Source: an uncultured Sutterella sp. (GTDB lineage Bacteria > Pseudomonadota > Gammaproteobacteria > Burkholderiales > Burkholderiaceae_F). Taken from it: a stretch of DNA of 20,312 nucleotides. This document shows positions 7,754-14,865 of this stretch, one piece after another (position 1 is the stretch's first letter; each line of letters opens with the position of its first letter). Location: positions 1-20,312 of the forward strand of contig UQNA01000051.1 of assembly GCA_900542195.1 (NCBI GenBank). Reading direction: 5' to 3'. The notes beneath the pieces are model-generated. The model was not told where the DNA came from. It was given only the letters and a program-made list of their open reading frames with translations, and did not search any database. A program made the position numbers and the translations under genes.

Positions 7754-9556
7754 CTACTTATTCAGTGAATTGACCGCACTCTCGGCGGCCAACTTACCGC
7801 TGGTCATAGCCCAGGCCATATTTCCTCCCGGAGGAGAATCGTCACCCATTGCACCGCCAACGAGCTCACCGGCTGCGAATAACCCTTTGATAGGTTTGTT
7901 GTTCTTATCAACAACATTTAATTTGTCGTTGGTTACTACACCACCCATGGTTGTAGCAAATCGAGGTTGCTGTTCAACAATGTAGTAAGGTCCGTTTGCG
8001 GCAACTTGTTTTTTCATGAATTTGGCTGGTCTGCCGAAGTCAGCGTCCTTGCCGGACTTAACATAGCCATTGTATTTAGCAACTGTCTTAACAAACTCTG
8101 CACCGTCTACGCCGGCTTTTTTAGCAGCAGCTTCGATAGAGTCCGCTTTAACCACAATTGGATAGCCTTTTCCGTCTTGAGCCAGCCACTTGTCCATGTC
8201 TTCCTTACTGATACCGGTGATATTCAGCTTTGTAAGGAATGCCTGGTATGAAGGTTCGTCCAGAAGGATAAAGAGTTTGCCGCCTTGTTTGACTTCTTCG
8301 TTCTTGATGTTGTGGTTTGTATCAAGTTCGCTAATCACTCTTTTACCGGCTTTGTTTACCATGATGCCGGAGTTGTCCTCAAATGCAGCCTTATTAGACC
8401 AGATAGTAGACTTAGCAATGCCTGGTGCTACTTCCATGCCGTTCGGGTAAATTTTACCCAAATCCATCATTTGAGTTTTAGCCCCGATTGCCATGGCCAT
8501 TTGATGACCTTCGCCGTTAGAACTTTTTACACCATAATAAAGAGAGTTCTTCAAGTTACCGGCGAGCATGTCCTTATTGGCACCGAATCCGCCTGTTGTC
8601 AAGATAACAGCAGGTGCGTTGATTGTGTAAAGAGTGCCGTCTGTTGCCTGAGCTTTAACACCAACGACTTTTCCATCTTTGACAATCAATTCTTTAGCCG
8701 GAGTGCCTAAGAGAACTTTTGTTCCGGATTTCTCAACGGCTGCCTTGAAGTTTCTTGTGGCACCTTGAGCACCGTCAACCCAGCGCATAACTCTTGGCTT
8801 AGAGTGTTCAGCTTCATTTATAAAACCGGCTTTTGTATTCAATTGCATGCCAGCATAAGTTGTAGCCCAGTCAACCATCGGACCAACGTTATTCACATAA
8901 AGAGAGAGCATGCGACGGTCATTAAGGTTGTGACCGTTTTTGATGTAGTCTTCAGTCATGATGGCTGGAGAATCATCTGTAATGCCTGCATCTTTTTGGA
9001 TTTTTGAACCTTGAATCACTACAGTTCCGCCATTAACTGCAGCTGCACCACCGGCAAATGGCATCTTTTCAAGCAAAATAACTTTTTTACCTAATTCGGA
9101 TGCTCTAATTGCGGCACTTTGACCTGCTGCGCCTGCACCAACAATAGCGATATCGGTATTCAAAGTTTGTGCAGGAGCGCTAGCGTCTTTTTTCTGTACT
9201 TTAGAAAGTTCGTCTACGCTGCCTCCGGCTTGTTTTACACAAGAAGCAACAGCAGCCAGAATTGCCTTACTCGTTATAGAAGCTCCCGCAACGCCTTCAA
9301 CTCCTAAACTTTGCTTAGCTACAATTGATTTTGGAAGATTTTCAATAGCTACTGAGCCAATTCCCGGGGTTTCTTTGTTTTGTCCTACTTCGACTTTTTG
9401 AATGGCGTTGTTAGAAAAAGTGACGGTAACTGGAACATCACCGCCGTTGCCTTTTGCCACAGCTGTGTAGGTTCCTGGATTAAAAGTTGCCGCTTGTGCA
9501 AACGATGCCAGGGAAAGTGCGGTTAAGGCAGAGATAAATGTAATTCTGCGAATCAT
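7754..9556 (-). CDS. Exported FMN-binding / FAD-dependent reductase (flavocytochrome-c-like, no haem)
   Basis: This 600-residue protein has a Sec signal peptide (cut after AQA, residue 22), an FMN_bind domain (about 27-118) with AGASITS, where S93 is the expected covalent FMN site added by ApbE, and a FAD_binding_2 reductase domain (135-600; GAGAAG at 140-145, TTGGFGAN near 320). The order is that of UrdA-type periplasmic reductases, with FMN passing electrons to FAD. Key active-site positions differ from fumarate reductase: NELxTR is replaced by SELDTN (409-414), the HHTMGG histidines are absent (ATTMGG, 534-539), and the HGxNRLGG loop becomes GDDSPPGGN (571-579). The substrate is therefore probably not fumarate. 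It lies 43 bp downstream of the exported dehydroquinase with its own AAGGAGAGG ribosome site, so the product of that enzyme, 3-dehydroshikimate, is a candidate substrate (inference). Confidence 0.88.
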   Translation of the reverse strand: MIRRITFISALTALSLASFAQAATFNPGTYTAVAKGNGGDVPVTVTFSNNAIQKVEVGQNKETPGIGSVAIENLPKSIVAKQSLGVEGVAGASITSKAILAAVASCVKQAGGSVDELSKVQKKDASAPAQTLNTDIAIVGAGAAGQSAAIRASELGKKVILLEKMPFAGGAAAVNGGTVVIQGSKIQKDAGITDDSPAIMTEDYIKNGHNLNDRRMLSLYVNNVGPMVDWATTYAGMQLNTKAGFINEAEHSKPRVMRWVDGAQGATRNFKAAVEKSGTKVLLGTPAKELIVKDGKVVGVKAQATDGTLYTINAPAVILTTGGFGANKDMLAGNLKNSLYYGVKSSNGEGHQMAMAIGAKTQMMDLGKIYPNGMEVAPGIAKSTIWSNKAAFEDNSGIMVNKAGKRVISELDTNHNIKNEEVKQGGKLFILLDEPSYQAFLTKLNITGISKEDMDKWLAQDGKGYPIVVKADSIEAAAKKAGVDGAEFVKTVAKYNGYVKSGKDADFGRPAKFMKKQVAANGPYYIVEQQPRFATTMGGVVTNDKLNVVDKNNKPIKGLFAAGELVGGAMGDDSPPGGNMAWAMTSGKLAAESAVNSLNK

Positions 9557-9568
9557 ATGTGCCTCTCC

Positions 9569-9589
9569 TTCGGGGGAAGGGCCCCCGAA
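9569..9589 (-). promoter_or_regulatory. Intercistronic GC-rich hairpin between dehydroquinase and reductase genes
   Basis: A perfect 8-bp stem (TTCGGGGG with CCCCCGAA, loop of five bases) fills the 43-bp gap. No T-tract follows on the minus strand, so it is not a simple terminator. The last bases of the stem touch the AAGGAG ribosome site of the reductase gene, so it could tune its translation or protect the 3' segment of the message after processing. Confidence 0.55.
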
Positions 9590-9599
9590 AGCAGTAAAT

Positions 9600-10526
9600 T
9601 TATTTAGATGGGTACATTGCTTTGTGGATAGAATTCAGAATTGTTTCTGCTTCTTCGCTTGGAATCTGGCCAGGAGCGGAAGGTTTGCCGCCAACCATGC
9701 AGAAGGTAATGTCTGAGCCTGTAAATTCTCCGGTCATTCTGCTCATGACGCCGTATTTACCCATAGCCATTGTCAACATAGGCTTGCGAGAATAAAAGTT
9801 TCTAACTTTCCAAGTGGCGCCCATTAGCTTGAGAGCATCGCCGGTGTCATGAGCCATGACAGCTATCTTCAAAATATCAGAACCAAGCTGTTCCTGAAGC
9901 AGAAGTCTGCGAATAATTTCAGCTTCAGAAGGAGTCCAGCCAAATTCATGATCGCTCATGACGACTTTTACGCCTTTTTCTTTTGCTTTCTTAACGATCT
10001 GCTTGCAAATATCAGCGTTTCTGAACATTTCAATATCGATGAGATCGATTTTGCCGTTGTCTAAGACATCGAAATAGAAATCGCGATAAAACTCGTCTGA
10101 AACATGACGGCCGCCTCCTTCTGTTTTGTCGCGGAAGGTCATGAGAATTGGTTTGTTCTTGACGATGTCGTAAACCTGATTAGTTAATTTGGCAAATTCC
10201 TTTCCGGAAATTTCTCCAATGTAATCAGGACGAAGCTCAATCATGTTTAATTCCGGACGGGCGTTGTAGTTCTTAACTAATTCGATGAATGCTTCCGGAG
10301 TTTTTGCTGTAGTGGAGGCAATAATTTTTGGTCTTCCTTCACCGATTCTGACTCCCTTGATTTCAAGAACTTCAACGGGTTCTTTGTCCCATCCAGGTTC
10401 ATGATTCAATGTGTCAACAGGCATCATCTTTTCATTGCCTTTCAACTTTGTGCTTGCCAAGGCAGAACCGGAAACTGTTGCGAACAAACTACCGGCTGTT
10501 GTGGCTATGAAATTTCTTCTCTTCAT
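9600..10526 (-). CDS. Tat-exported type I 3-dehydroquinate dehydratase
   Basis: The 308-residue protein is a complete type I dehydroquinase (AroD fold) behind a twin-arginine signal, MKRRNFIATT, with a likely cut after SALA at residue 24. The catalytic set of the Salmonella enzyme can be matched by eye: E97 and R99 (ELRPD), R132 and E136 (TFRDKTEGG), H193 (SDHEF), the Schiff-base K220 (ILKIAVM), R263 (MSRMTGEF), S283 and Q287 (PSAPGQ). It should dehydrate 3-dehydroquinate to 3-dehydroshikimate, and in the periplasm rather than in cytoplasmic aromatic amino-acid synthesis. A strong GGAGGA ribosome site precedes the ATG. It is the first gene of an operon with the FMN/FAD reductase. I leave the symbol blank because the role is probably catabolic or respiratory and not that of biosynthetic aroD. 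Confidence 0.9.
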   Translation of the reverse strand: MKRRNFIATTAGSLFATVSGSALASTKLKGNEKMMPVDTLNHEPGWDKEPVEVLEIKGVRIGEGRPKIIASTTAKTPEAFIELVKNYNARPELNMIELRPDYIGEISGKEFAKLTNQVYDIVKNKPILMTFRDKTEGGGRHVSDEFYRDFYFDVLDNGKIDLIDIEMFRNADICKQIVKKAKEKGVKVVMSDHEFGWTPSEAEIIRRLLLQEQLGSDILKIAVMAHDTGDALKLMGATWKVRNFYSRKPMLTMAMGKYGVMSRMTGEFTGSDITFCMVGGKPSAPGQIPSEEAETILNSIHKAMYPSK

Positions 10527-10901
10527 TTTTCCTCCAAGGAATAACAGTTAAGTTCATATTTCATAACGATATTTTGCCGATAGGGAGGCGAAGAGAATAC
10601 GGGCCGAAGCCGGTATAAATACAATCCAAGGGATGTGAAAAAGAGAATGTATTAGTAAAGAGTATGTAAGCAAAAACCCGCAGAATACATTGAAGACTTT
10701 TTTGAACTGGAGTTTTGAACTGGAGTTTTGAAGTTGAGATAATTGACAACCGGCAGCCTGGAGTTAGTCAGTTAGATCCGCAGTATTTGATTGCATTGGA
10801 GACAGAAGAAGCTGAGTAATTCAATGGAAAGAAAGTCTTTTTCCTTCGTATTTAGGAAACTTGAAAAGTTAAAATTTCAAGATCTTCATATGGGTGCGAA
10901 A
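10527..10901. promoter_or_regulatory. Divergent regulatory region between dehydroquinase and FAD-linked dehydrogenase
   Basis: This 375-bp stretch separates the minus-strand dehydroquinase gene from the start I chose for the plus-strand dehydrogenase. It holds tandem 13-bp repeats (10700-10738) followed at 10743-10748 by a perfect TTGACA, which could be a plus-strand -35 box although the -10 about 17 bp further on (AGTCAG) is poor. I found no confident minus-strand promoter. The last 111 bp could be coding if an upstream TTG or ATG is used. Confidence 0.45.
10700..10738 (+). repeat. Three tandem 13-bp repeats, two exact and one degenerate
   Basis: TTTTGAACTGGAG occurs at 10700-10712 and again at 10713-10725, and TTTTGAAGTTGAG follows at 10726-10738. 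They stop four bases before a TTGACA hexamer. Spacing of 13 bp is more than one helical turn, so a protein would bind successive copies on rotating faces. The function as an operator is inferred from position. Confidence 0.7.
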
Positions 10902-12305
10902 ATGCCTCTTCCAAACGATTTAAAAGACAAATTCATAGAGATTGTTGGAGTAAATCACGTCCTAATGGATCCCTCCCTATACGGTCCGTACACGGATGAC
11001 TTCACAGACCACTACAAATCACAGCCCCTGGTTATTCTTAGGCCTAACTCCACCGAACAAGTCAGCCAAATTATTAAACTTTGTGCTGAAAACCATTTGG
11101 GAGTTGTTGTTCAAGGCGGCAATACGAATTTGACGGGATCTGCGTCTACCTCTAGTCCTGATTCGGAAGTTCTTATCTCGTTAACCAGAATGAAAAATTT
11201 AGTCTCCGTTGATACTAAAGGAGACTCGATGGTTGTTGAAGCGGGAATGACTCTCGCAGATGTTCACAAATGCGCGGAAGACAACGGTAAGTTTTTCCCG
11301 CTTTCCTTTGCTGCAGAGGGCAATGCTACTATTGGCGGTTGCTTAGCCTGTAATGCTGGCGGGGTTGCGGTTTTGAGATACGGCACTACAAGAGAGTTGG
11401 TGCTCGGAATTGAAGTAGTTTTGCCTGATGGACGTATTTGGAATGGCCTCCGTTCTTTGAGAAAAGACAATACCGGCTACGACTTAAAGAATTTGTTCAT
11501 GGGATCGGAAGGAACCTTAGGTGTAATTACAAAAGTTGTTCTGAAGTTATTCCCGATACCCAAAGAAAAAGAAACTTCTTTAGTCTGCGTTGAATCTCCG
11601 GCAAAAGCTGTTGCTCTTTTGAATCGTGTTAAAGATTCTGCCGGTTCCTTGCTTACTGCTTTTGAATTAATTAGTGAAAAACCAATCGGCCGAGTCAAGA
11701 AAAATCTTCCTGATGTTGAAGTTCCGGAACTCTCGCCGTCTCCTTGGAAAGTATTGCTCGAATTGTCTTTATTTGAAAAAAAGGAAGAGTCTGTCCTAGA
11801 AAGTATTCTTGAGCAAGCGTTTGAAGCAGAAGAAATAACAGATGCAATTATTGCTAACTCTTTGAAAGACAGCCATAAATTCTGGCATGTCAGAGAATCT
11901 ATACCTCTGGCGGACAGAACGGAGGGAGGCAGCATTCACAGTGATATCAGCCTTCCGATTGCCAGCATCCCGGAATTTTTAGAAGTTTCTCTGAAGAGAC
12001 TAAAGGAAGAGTTCCCTTGGATTGAAGATTCAATTTTCGGACTCCTTGGAGATGGGAATCTTCACTACAATTTCGTCAGCCCGGACGATCCGACACTGAC
12101 TTACAGATTCGAAGAAGAAATCAGAAGAAATTTATATACCACAGTGATGGAATATAACGGCTCAATATCAGCCGAGCATGGCATCGGGATGCTCAAAAAA
12201 CATCATAATGACGAGTTTAAGGACCCCATCGAACTGGAACTGATGAAGAAGATTAAAAATGCCATCGATCCGGAGGGCATTATGAATCCAGGTAAATTAA
12301 TCTGA
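10902..12305 (+). CDS. FAD-linked D-2-hydroxyacid dehydrogenase (GlcD / D-2-hydroxyglutarate dehydrogenase type)
   Basis: I place the start at the ATG at 10902 (467 aa), which gives the usual length and N-terminus for the family; ATGs at 10824 and 10890 and a TTG at 10791 are in frame, and none has a clear ribosome site. A PCMH-type FAD domain comes first (PLVILRPNSTEQV, then QGGNTNLTGSAS and ATIGGCLACNAGG), then the FAD-oxidase C-terminal domain with GDGNLHYNF, SAEHGIGMLKKHH and DPEGIMNPGKL. The enzyme should oxidise a D-2-hydroxyacid such as D-2-hydroxyglutarate, D-lactate or glycolate to the 2-oxoacid and pass electrons to a quinone or flavoprotein. No GlcE or GlcF partner lies next to it, which favours the single-subunit D2HGDH/D-lactate type. 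There is no signal peptide. The exact substrate cannot be read from sequence. Confidence 0.85.
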   Translation: MPLPNDLKDKFIEIVGVNHVLMDPSLYGPYTDDFTDHYKSQPLVILRPNSTEQVSQIIKLCAENHLGVVVQGGNTNLTGSASTSSPDSEVLISLTRMKNLVSVDTKGDSMVVEAGMTLADVHKCAEDNGKFFPLSFAAEGNATIGGCLACNAGGVAVLRYGTTRELVLGIEVVLPDGRIWNGLRSLRKDNTGYDLKNLFMGSEGTLGVITKVVLKLFPIPKEKETSLVCVESPAKAVALLNRVKDSAGSLLTAFELISEKPIGRVKKNLPDVEVPELSPSPWKVLLELSLFEKKEESVLESILEQAFEAEEITDAIIANSLKDSHKFWHVRESIPLADRTEGGSIHSDISLPIASIPEFLEVSLKRLKEEFPWIEDSIFGLLGDGNLHYNFVSPDDPTLTYRFEEEIRRNLYTTVMEYNGSISAEHGIGMLKKHHNDEFKDPIELELMKKIKNAIDPEGIMNPGKLI

Positions 12306-12322
12306 CAGCCGAAGGTACGGAA

Positions 12323-13504
12323 ATGACAAAGTTAGGCACTGGAACAGAAAAGGAAACTATTTCGCAGCAAATCGAGCCGGAAGTTGACATCACTGAAGAA
12401 GTCTTAGATGACGGTTATTTGGATGTCATGGAAGATAAAACTGTAGTAATCTTTGCTGTGGGAGGTACCATTGCTACCAAAAAAGACGGCGAGGGCTATC
12501 TTGTTCCGGCTGCTTCGGGTGAAGAACTCTGCAAAAAAGTCCCCGGCTTGGATGACCTGTGCAATATCGAAGTTGTCAATTTCTCCTGTGTTCAGTCCAC
12601 GGCTGTGACCCCGGAGATGATGCTTGAAATTTCAAAGCAAGTTCAGGAAATTCTTAAACGTCCGGATGTCTCGGGAGTGGTGATAACTCACGGAACCGAC
12701 ACTTTGGAGGAGACCGCTTACTTTCTTAGCATCTCTTTATCCGATGAATTTCAGAATGAATATTTCAAACCCATAGTTCTCACCGGTTCCATGAGGGGAG
12801 CTGATGCGGTAGGAGCAGACGGTCCGGCAAATTTATTGGCTAGCGTTAAGGTCGCTTGCCATGACGTGAAGGAAGATATCCCGAGAGTGGTGGTCTGTAT
12901 GAATAACGAGATTCATGCTGCGTCCAGGGTTCAAAAAGTTCATTCGGACAATATTGCCGCATTCAAATCTCCATCTTGGGGACCTGTCGGTTATGTGGAT
13001 GACGATCTGGTCTATTTCAGAGCAGGTGCTTTGGATTTAGACATGGGATTTAACTTTCCGACACCTGAAAAATTGACGGCAAAGGTTGGCATAGTTAAGG
13101 CCGTGACGGGAGATAAAGGCGAACTTGTCGATTATTTTACGTCTCAAAAAATAGACGGTTTAGTCATTGAGGGCTTCGGAAGAGGAAACCTCCCACCGGA
13201 AATGATGCCGTCTGTTAAAAAAGCGATAGATTCCGGAATTGAAGTGGTTATTACGAGCCGGACACCGGCAGGAAGAATTTTGGATTCTTATGGGACACCC
13301 GGCAGTGTGAAGGATTCTATTCAGCTTGGTGCAGTTATGGGAGGAGAATCAACGTCGGCTAAAGTACGCTTGCTCTTGTTGTATATCCTTTCACAGCCAA
13401 AAGCTCAGGAACTTCGTCGTGAAGATCCCGAGCTTTTCAGAGCGTACTTACAGGAATGTTTGGATCCCGTACTCAGCGAACGTCTATTCTCTATAAAGGC
13501 CTAG
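12323..13504 (+). CDS. L-asparaginase (type II-like fold, no signal peptide)
   Basis: The 393-residue protein hydrolyses L-asparagine (and perhaps glutamine) to aspartate and ammonia. GGTIA places the nucleophile at T49, Y59 lies in the flexible lid, S92 is the substrate-binding serine, T125-D126 sit in HGTDTLEETAYF, and K205 in RVQKVHS corresponds to the catalytic lysine. The active-site sequence is type II-like, yet no signal peptide precedes it: there is instead an acidic extension of about 38 residues, so it should be cytoplasmic. It starts 17 bp after the dehydrogenase with a GAAGG ribosome site and is probably co-transcribed. Its stop is six bases from the convergent stop of the next gene, with no visible terminator. 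Confidence 0.92.
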   Translation: MTKLGTGTEKETISQQIEPEVDITEEVLDDGYLDVMEDKTVVIFAVGGTIATKKDGEGYLVPAASGEELCKKVPGLDDLCNIEVVNFSCVQSTAVTPEMMLEISKQVQEILKRPDVSGVVITHGTDTLEETAYFLSISLSDEFQNEYFKPIVLTGSMRGADAVGADGPANLLASVKVACHDVKEDIPRVVVCMNNEIHAASRVQKVHSDNIAAFKSPSWGPVGYVDDDLVYFRAGALDLDMGFNFPTPEKLTAKVGIVKAVTGDKGELVDYFTSQKIDGLVIEGFGRGNLPPEMMPSVKKAIDSGIEVVITSRTPAGRILDSYGTPGSVKDSIQLGAVMGGESTSAKVRLLLLYILSQPKAQELRREDPELFRAYLQECLDPVLSERLFSIKA

Positions 13505-13510
13505 CACCTC

Positions 13511-14830
13511 TTAATTCATAGGTACAGAGTAGATATTTTGGCCGTTAATTGAGAGTAATAGATTATCGTCATCATGGGTGAGAAGGATGTTGGAGACAGC
13601 ATCCGTTCCTTCCATCTTATAAGTACCTTTGGGTAAGAAGCCAACATAAGGAGCAACGGATTTTCCTTCTGCCGGAGAGACTTTGAAAGAAAGTTCTCCA
13701 ATCTTGTTAGAGTCTTTTGTAAATCTAAAGTTGCCGTTAAAGGCAATTTTGATATTTTTGGCATCAATATAAGAAGGCAGAACTTCTAAACCGATTTTTC
13801 CGCTTGTGATGGCAGTCAGCAACTGTTCCGAAGAGGCTCCGAGATTTCCGAAATAAGGAAGATTTTCTTGACAGGCCACAGGGTTGGAAGTACAGAAATC
13901 ATTACCGTACTGCTCATAGAAAAGAGCAGAGTAGGGAGAGGCTGATGCGTTCCAATCCATCTTTAATTTAACGTCAGCCTTCGGAATAGTTACCGGAATG
14001 ATTGATTTGTAATTTAAGTCATCTAAACCAACTTTGAAGCTTTGGAAGAAAGTGGTCTTATCTTTTGAAACTTCGGTATTGAAAGAGAAATTGGCAAATT
14101 TAATATCTCCGCCTAAGTCTTTCTGATTAAGGTCTACCTTTTCCAAGTCATAAGAAAACTTAACCGGAGTCAAAGAGTTCTTGTCTGAATAAGACTCGAA
14201 TGTCTGACTTCCAATAACTAATTCTCCGCCGTTATTGTTCCTTGTGTTTAACTGTTTAAGCTTAATTGTCCCGATATCAAATTTGGTCTGAAATTGGGAA
14301 AGGCTTTCCGAGGAAAAACCTTCTACCTTGCTTAAAAAAGTGGTTTTACCTGCGGTACGGTCAACAGAAATATTGACATCGTCAATGTTCGCAGAAAACG
14401 GCTGCGTTGTAAAAGTAGCTGTTTTTGGAGTGAAGCGGTAATTAAAGTCAACCGCTAAGGTAGGATGCATCGAGTTAAGAACAAGATTGTCTTTGTCGAA
14501 TTCGTCAACCTTAGTCAAATGAAGAACTGCTTTCGGAGAAAAGCCAAGATTGACAACACCTTCTGAGACAGCGAGAGGTTTAGCGGTTTCGGAGATGTCC
14601 TTTAAATAAAGCTTGAGTTGGACTTCTCTTGCAAAAAAAGATTTCTTTGTGATTTCTCCCCTGACTGTCACTTCATCGGTGCCAAGGACTTTATTAATGT
14701 TTGCAATAGTTTCATCAACTTTTTGTCCTTGGTAGTAAATAAAACCTGTGTAGCCGGCAATTCCTAAAAGGATAATAACGGCCGCCGGTGTTAAAAATTT
14801 CTTCGAAGAAGAGCTCAATTTATTCTCCAT
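13511..14830 (-). CDS. YdgA/DUF945-like membrane-anchored periplasmic protein
   Basis: This 439-residue protein has a single N-terminal membrane segment (about 14-33, FLTPAAVIILLGIAGYTGF) and a long, beta-rich periplasmic portion. The overall plan (short cytoplasmic tail, one anchor, a Q-G-x-K-x-D-E region just after it, repeated strands and a conserved-looking TSGKIGLEV segment near 350) resembles DUF945/YdgA proteins of Gram-negative bacteria, whose role is unknown. Two cysteines at about 318 and 325 could form a disulfide. It lies 35 bp downstream of rarD on the same strand and could be read from the same message. The family call is by resemblance only; a lone AsmA-like protein is the alternative. 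Confidence 0.6.
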   Translation of the reverse strand: MENKLSSSSKKFLTPAAVIILLGIAGYTGFIYYQGQKVDETIANINKVLGTDEVTVRGEITKKSFFAREVQLKLYLKDISETAKPLAVSEGVVNLGFSPKAVLHLTKVDEFDKDNLVLNSMHPTLAVDFNYRFTPKTATFTTQPFSANIDDVNISVDRTAGKTTFLSKVEGFSSESLSQFQTKFDIGTIKLKQLNTRNNNGGELVIGSQTFESYSDKNSLTPVKFSYDLEKVDLNQKDLGGDIKFANFSFNTEVSKDKTTFFQSFKVGLDDLNYKSIIPVTIPKADVKLKMDWNASASPYSALFYEQYGNDFCTSNPVACQENLPYFGNLGASSEQLLTAITSGKIGLEVLPSYIDAKNIKIAFNGNFRFTKDSNKIGELSFKVSPAEGKSVAPYVGFLPKGTYKMEGTDAVSNILLTHDDDNLLLSINGQNIYSVPMN

Positions 14831-14865
14831 AATTTTTGTTGTCGTCAGGTCATTGTAATTTCTTT

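Noticed and set aside
8285..8710. Plus-strand 141-residue ORF inside the FMN/FAD reductase gene
   Set aside because: It is entirely antisense to a well-supported gene, rich in Cys, His and Phe as expected from a shadow frame, and has no ribosome site.
9600..10526. Ordinary biosynthetic aroD
   Set aside because: The twin-arginine signal and linkage to an exported reductase argue against a shikimate-pathway role, although the catalytic residues are those of AroD.
10561..10749. Minus-strand 62-residue ORF in the divergent region
   Set aside because: It is composed largely of the tandem repeats and regulatory sequence, with no ribosome site and no family resemblance.
10791..10901. N-terminal 37-residue extension of the FAD-linked dehydrogenase from a TTG at 10791
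   Set aside because: The extension is not family-like and has no ribosome site; the ATG at 10902 gives the usual family length. The ATGs at 10824 and 10890 remain possible.
11477..11935. Minus-strand 152-residue ORF within the D-2-hydroxyacid dehydrogenase
   Set aside because: It is fully antisense to a conserved gene, and its serine-rich composition is that of a reversed coding frame.
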